Below, in pieces: positions 4,861-6,655 of a DNA stretch of 6,655 nt. The DNA lies in NCBI GenBank assembly GCA_043101835.1, contig JBICHM010000135.1, positions 1-6,655 of the forward strand. The letters run 5' to 3'. The notes under the pieces are model-generated. The model was not told where the DNA came from. It searched no databases and saw only the letters and a list, made by a program, of their open reading frames with translations. Position numbers and translations under genes: made by a program. This DNA is from JBICHM01 sp043101835. GTDB lineage: Bacteria; Planctomycetota; Phycisphaerae; Phycisphaerales; UBA1924. How positions within the stretch are numbered: position 1 is the first letter of the stretch; each line of letters starts with the position of its first letter.

Positions 4861-6096
4861 TCAGTCCCCCGTCGTGCGCGGCGTCGCGAAGGCGCTCACA
4901 TTGAAGTTGTGCTCGATGCGGGGCGTCACGGGAAAGCCGAGCCAGCCCCACATTGACGGGGCGCCGGGGGTGGCGACTGTGGTCGGGGGGATGAAGTGGA
5001 AGGCGAGGGGGATGAGCAGGTCGCCGCAGGGCTGGTTGCCGAAGAACTCCCAGCGCTGGTTGAGGGGTCGTGCGCGGCTGGAGATCTGCTGCTGGCGGAG
5101 GATGTCGACGGGGATCCACTCGCCCTGGCCTGCGTCTTCATCGAAGAGATAGAACTCGACCCACGAGCGCACGATGGGGACGAGGGGGACGTTATTGGGA
5201 TCGGCGAGTTGGCAGACTTCGTAGGCGCCGCGTGCGTCGATCTCGTCGACGCCTTCGGCGGAGGCGCCGAGGTCGTAGCCGATGACGACGCGCGCGGGGA
5301 GTCCGGCCTGGCGGTAGAGCGCGCAGAGGAGGACGCTGATATCGAAGGCGGAGCCCTTGAGTGACTGCGCGGTGAAGGAGGCGGGCGCGACGATGTAGCC
5401 GCCGACGCCGAAGTTGGAGGCGGTCTCGTAGGAGATGCCGCTGACGATGCGGAACTCGTTGATGACCTTGGCGGCGAGGTGCTTTGCGAGTTCGACGGGC
5501 GGCATGCGGCGCGGGTTGCGTCCTGCCCAGCGGTCGAGGCGCTGCTGGAGCGCGGGGGCGCCGACATCGACAAAGTACTGGGGTTCGAGGGCGGTCGCGG
5601 CGATGGCGGGCCAGCCTTTCGTGGGCCAGGGGATGTTGCGCGCGGCGTCTTCGTCGAATGACACGGCGCGCGAGGTTCCGGTCTGGGTGAACTCGAGGAA
5701 GAAGTCGGTGGAGAGGTTGCCGGCGGCGTCCCACTTCGCGAGGCGCGCGCCGGCCTGGTAGAGGGTGAGGAGTTCGGGGTCGTTGTCGACGACGCGGTCG
5801 ATGGAGCGGAGTTCAGAGCGGAAGCCGCGATCGTCGGCGCGCCAGGTGCTGCTGTATTCGAGGAGGGGGAAGACGACGATGAGCCGGCTGAGTGACTGGG
5901 GCGGGAGGGGCTGGCCGCCGGCGGTGTTGACGCGGTAGACGTCGACGGCGCCAACCTGGACGGCGAGGGTCCAGTCGCGCTGGTTGGTGGTTTCGAGGAG
6001 GCCGAGGGCGGGGGGCTCGAACTGCTGCTGGGCGCCGGCGGGGGAGGCTGCGGCAAGGGCGATTGCGGCGACGGTCAGGGCAGCGATTGGGCGCAT
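4861..6096 (-). CDS. Exported transglutaminase-like domain protein, probably catalytically inactive
   Basis: The 411-residue protein starts with a Sec signal peptide (1-22, cleavage expected at PAGA before Gln). An N-terminal region of about 200 residues (VYRVNTAGGQPLPPQSLSRL, 53-72, and following) has no recognised motif. A transglutaminase-core region follows at about 205-335. The helix GSAFDISVLLCALYRQAGLP (248-267) and the next ARVVIGYD (268-275) align with the family's G-x-C-x-D-F-A...ALARALGIPAR..GY pattern, and SWVEFYL...EWIPVD (311-331) aligns with the HAWVEVYL...W..vD part. In this alignment the catalytic Cys is Ala250 and the His is Arg310, while Asp331 is kept. It is probably a binding or structural protein, not a protease or crosslinker. 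The ATG at 6096 is favoured over upstream in-frame starts because it gives the signal peptide and has GGAGGAG (within 6101-6109) just upstream. The stop is 74 bases before the sigma gene, whose own promoter lies in that gap. Confidence 0.9.
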   Translation of the reverse strand: MRPIAALTVAAIALAAASPAGAQQQFEPPALGLLETTNQRDWTLAVQVGAVDVYRVNTAGGQPLPPQSLSRLIVVFPLLEYSSTWRADDRGFRSELRSIDRVVDNDPELLTLYQAGARLAKWDAAGNLSTDFFLEFTQTGTSRAVSFDEDAARNIPWPTKGWPAIAATALEPQYFVDVGAPALQQRLDRWAGRNPRRMPPVELAKHLAAKVINEFRIVSGISYETASNFGVGGYIVAPASFTAQSLKGSAFDISVLLCALYRQAGLPARVVIGYDLGASAEGVDEIDARGAYEVCQLADPNNVPLVPIVRSWVEFYLFDEDAGQGEWIPVDILRQQQISSRARPLNQRWEFFGNQPCGDLLIPLAFHFIPPTTVATPGAPSMWGWLGFPVTPRIEHNFNVSAFATPRTTGD

Positions 6097-6328
6097 CGGG
6101 CTCCTCCTCGGGGGCGCATCCTCGGCATCATCACGGTAGGGCTTTCGGGGTGGTGTGCGCGTGGGGGGTGTCGGTGGATCCCGCGCCCCCGAAGAAACCA
6201 CGGAAAGCCGTCGGGTGGGGCTCGCGGCAGTGGAGCGGGCGGGATTGCGAAGCAAGAGTGACGGGAGCGTCGCCGGCCCGCGCGCGGGTGGACGCGCGGC
6301 GGGGCGCGGCGCGATGAGGGGAATGGTC
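6097..6328. other. Intergenic region between divergent genes
   Basis: This region of about 230 bases separates the minus-strand transglutaminase-like gene from the plus-strand peptidoglycan-binding gene, so it should hold promoters for both. The only clear elements are the two ribosome sites: GAGGAGGAG on the minus strand (6101-6109) and AGGGGA on the plus strand (6316-6321). No convincing -35/-10 pair is visible on either strand. An ECF-like AAC/CGT pair comparable to the one before the sigma gene was looked for and not seen. Confidence 0.6.
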
Positions 6329-6552
6329 ATGGCGCTCCAGGTCTGTCTCGAGATTCAGAAGCCGGTGGGCATCGGTGGGGTGAACCTGCCGGCGGATGTG
6401 CGCGCGGTGCAGGAACTGCTGAACGACAAGGCGCTGCCGGGCGCGCCGGCGCTGCCGATCGACGGGCGGCCGTCGCCCGCGCTGAACCAGGCGATCGTTG
6501 ATTTTCAGCGGCGCGCGGTGGGGCTGCGGAACCCGGATGGGCGTGTGCGCCC
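6329..6552 (+). CDS. Peptidoglycan-binding domain protein, N-terminal part only
   Basis: From the ATG at 6329, which has AGGGGA seven bases upstream (6316-6321), about 75 residues follow the PG_binding_1-like pattern: KPVGIGGVNLPADVRAVQEL (11-30), LLN, LPIDGRPSPALNQAIVDFQR (42-61), then VGLRNPDGRV (64-73). This is the D-V-x-x-V-Q-x-L-L ... DG ... A-I-x-x-F-Q signature of small helical domains that dock proteins onto murein. The ATG at 6323 is less likely because it touches the ribosome site. Family sequence is lost after NPDGRVRP (about 6552). The frame stays open to the window end but reads only as Arg/Cys-rich nonsense, because the DNA there codes for RTX repeats on the other strand. The true C-terminus is therefore missing, either broken or misassembled. 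Confidence 0.8.
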
Positions 6553-6655
6553 GCGAGGCTGTCGTTGCCGGGGCCGCCGTCGATCCGGTCATCGCCGGCG
6601 TTGCCCGCGACGCTGTCGTCGCCGGCGCCGGTGTCGATCACCGCGTTGCCGGGGC
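6549..6655 (-). CDS. RTX calcium-binding repeat fragment, open at both ends
   Basis: On the minus strand about 35 residues read GNAVIDTGAGDDSVAG, then NAGDDRIDGG, then PGNDSLAG. These are consecutive GGxGxDxLx-type nonapeptides of hemolysin-type calcium-binding (RTX) proteins, which form calcium-loaded beta-rolls in secreted proteins. The DNA shows the matching 27-base period: CGTTGCCGGGGC recurs at 6563-6574 and 6644-6655, 81 bases apart, and GCTGTCGT recurs 54 bases apart. The frame runs off the window on its 5' side. It stops looking like RTX at about 6549, where plus-strand peptidoglycan-binding sequence begins, so no true start or stop is present. Confidence 0.75.

Noticed and set aside
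6277..6288. 12-bp perfect palindrome CCCGCGCGCGGG
   Set aside because: Only G and C, with no loop and no second copy; it is expected by chance in DNA of this composition.

Overview
The window is a very GC-rich bacterial fragment. Every confident gene except one partial gene at the right end is on the minus strand. The gene set suggests a Planctomycetota-type bacterium, perhaps of the Phycisphaerae: an ECF sigma factor translationally coupled to a single-pass membrane protein and two DUF4252-like exported proteins, plus LepA and an exported transglutaminase-like protein. This placement is an inference from gene style and composition; there is no marker gene here other than lepA.

Layout from left to right. 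(1) 1-656: a small accessory module. It holds one DUF559 (Vsr/PD-(D/E)xK-like) nuclease gene, with three copies of a palindromic REP-like repeat around it; the outermost two copies face each other. (2) 681-2489: lepA (elongation factor 4), complete. It is preceded by a possible -10 box and a leader hairpin in place of a Shine-Dalgarno site. (3) 2571-2599: a strong hairpin, probably the terminator of the next operon. (4) 2630-4786: a four-gene operon read right to left: ECF sigma factor, single-TM putative anti-sigma factor, exported DUF4252 protein, DUF4252-like lipoprotein. Two junctions are 4-base ATGA/GTGA overlaps and the third is a 17-base gap. A good ECF-type promoter (TGTAAC, 16 nt, CGTT) lies directly before the sigma gene, so the operon is probably autoregulated. 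(5) 4861-6096: an exported transglutaminase-fold protein whose catalytic Cys and His appear to be replaced. (6) 6097-6328: a non-coding region between divergent genes. (7) 6329-about 6552: the start of a plus-strand peptidoglycan-binding-domain gene. It changes abruptly into minus-strand RTX (calcium-binding nonapeptide) coding sequence that runs off the window.

Likely joint function. The sigma operon looks like an envelope-sensing circuit: the sigma factor drives its own operon, the membrane protein would hold it in check, and the two DUF4252 proteins act outside the cytoplasmic membrane, one soluble and one lipid-anchored. The neighbouring transglutaminase-like protein is also exported but has its own upstream region and no demonstrated link. 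The abrupt PG-binding/RTX junction near the end, within about 110 bases of the window edge, may be an assembly chimera and should be treated with caution.
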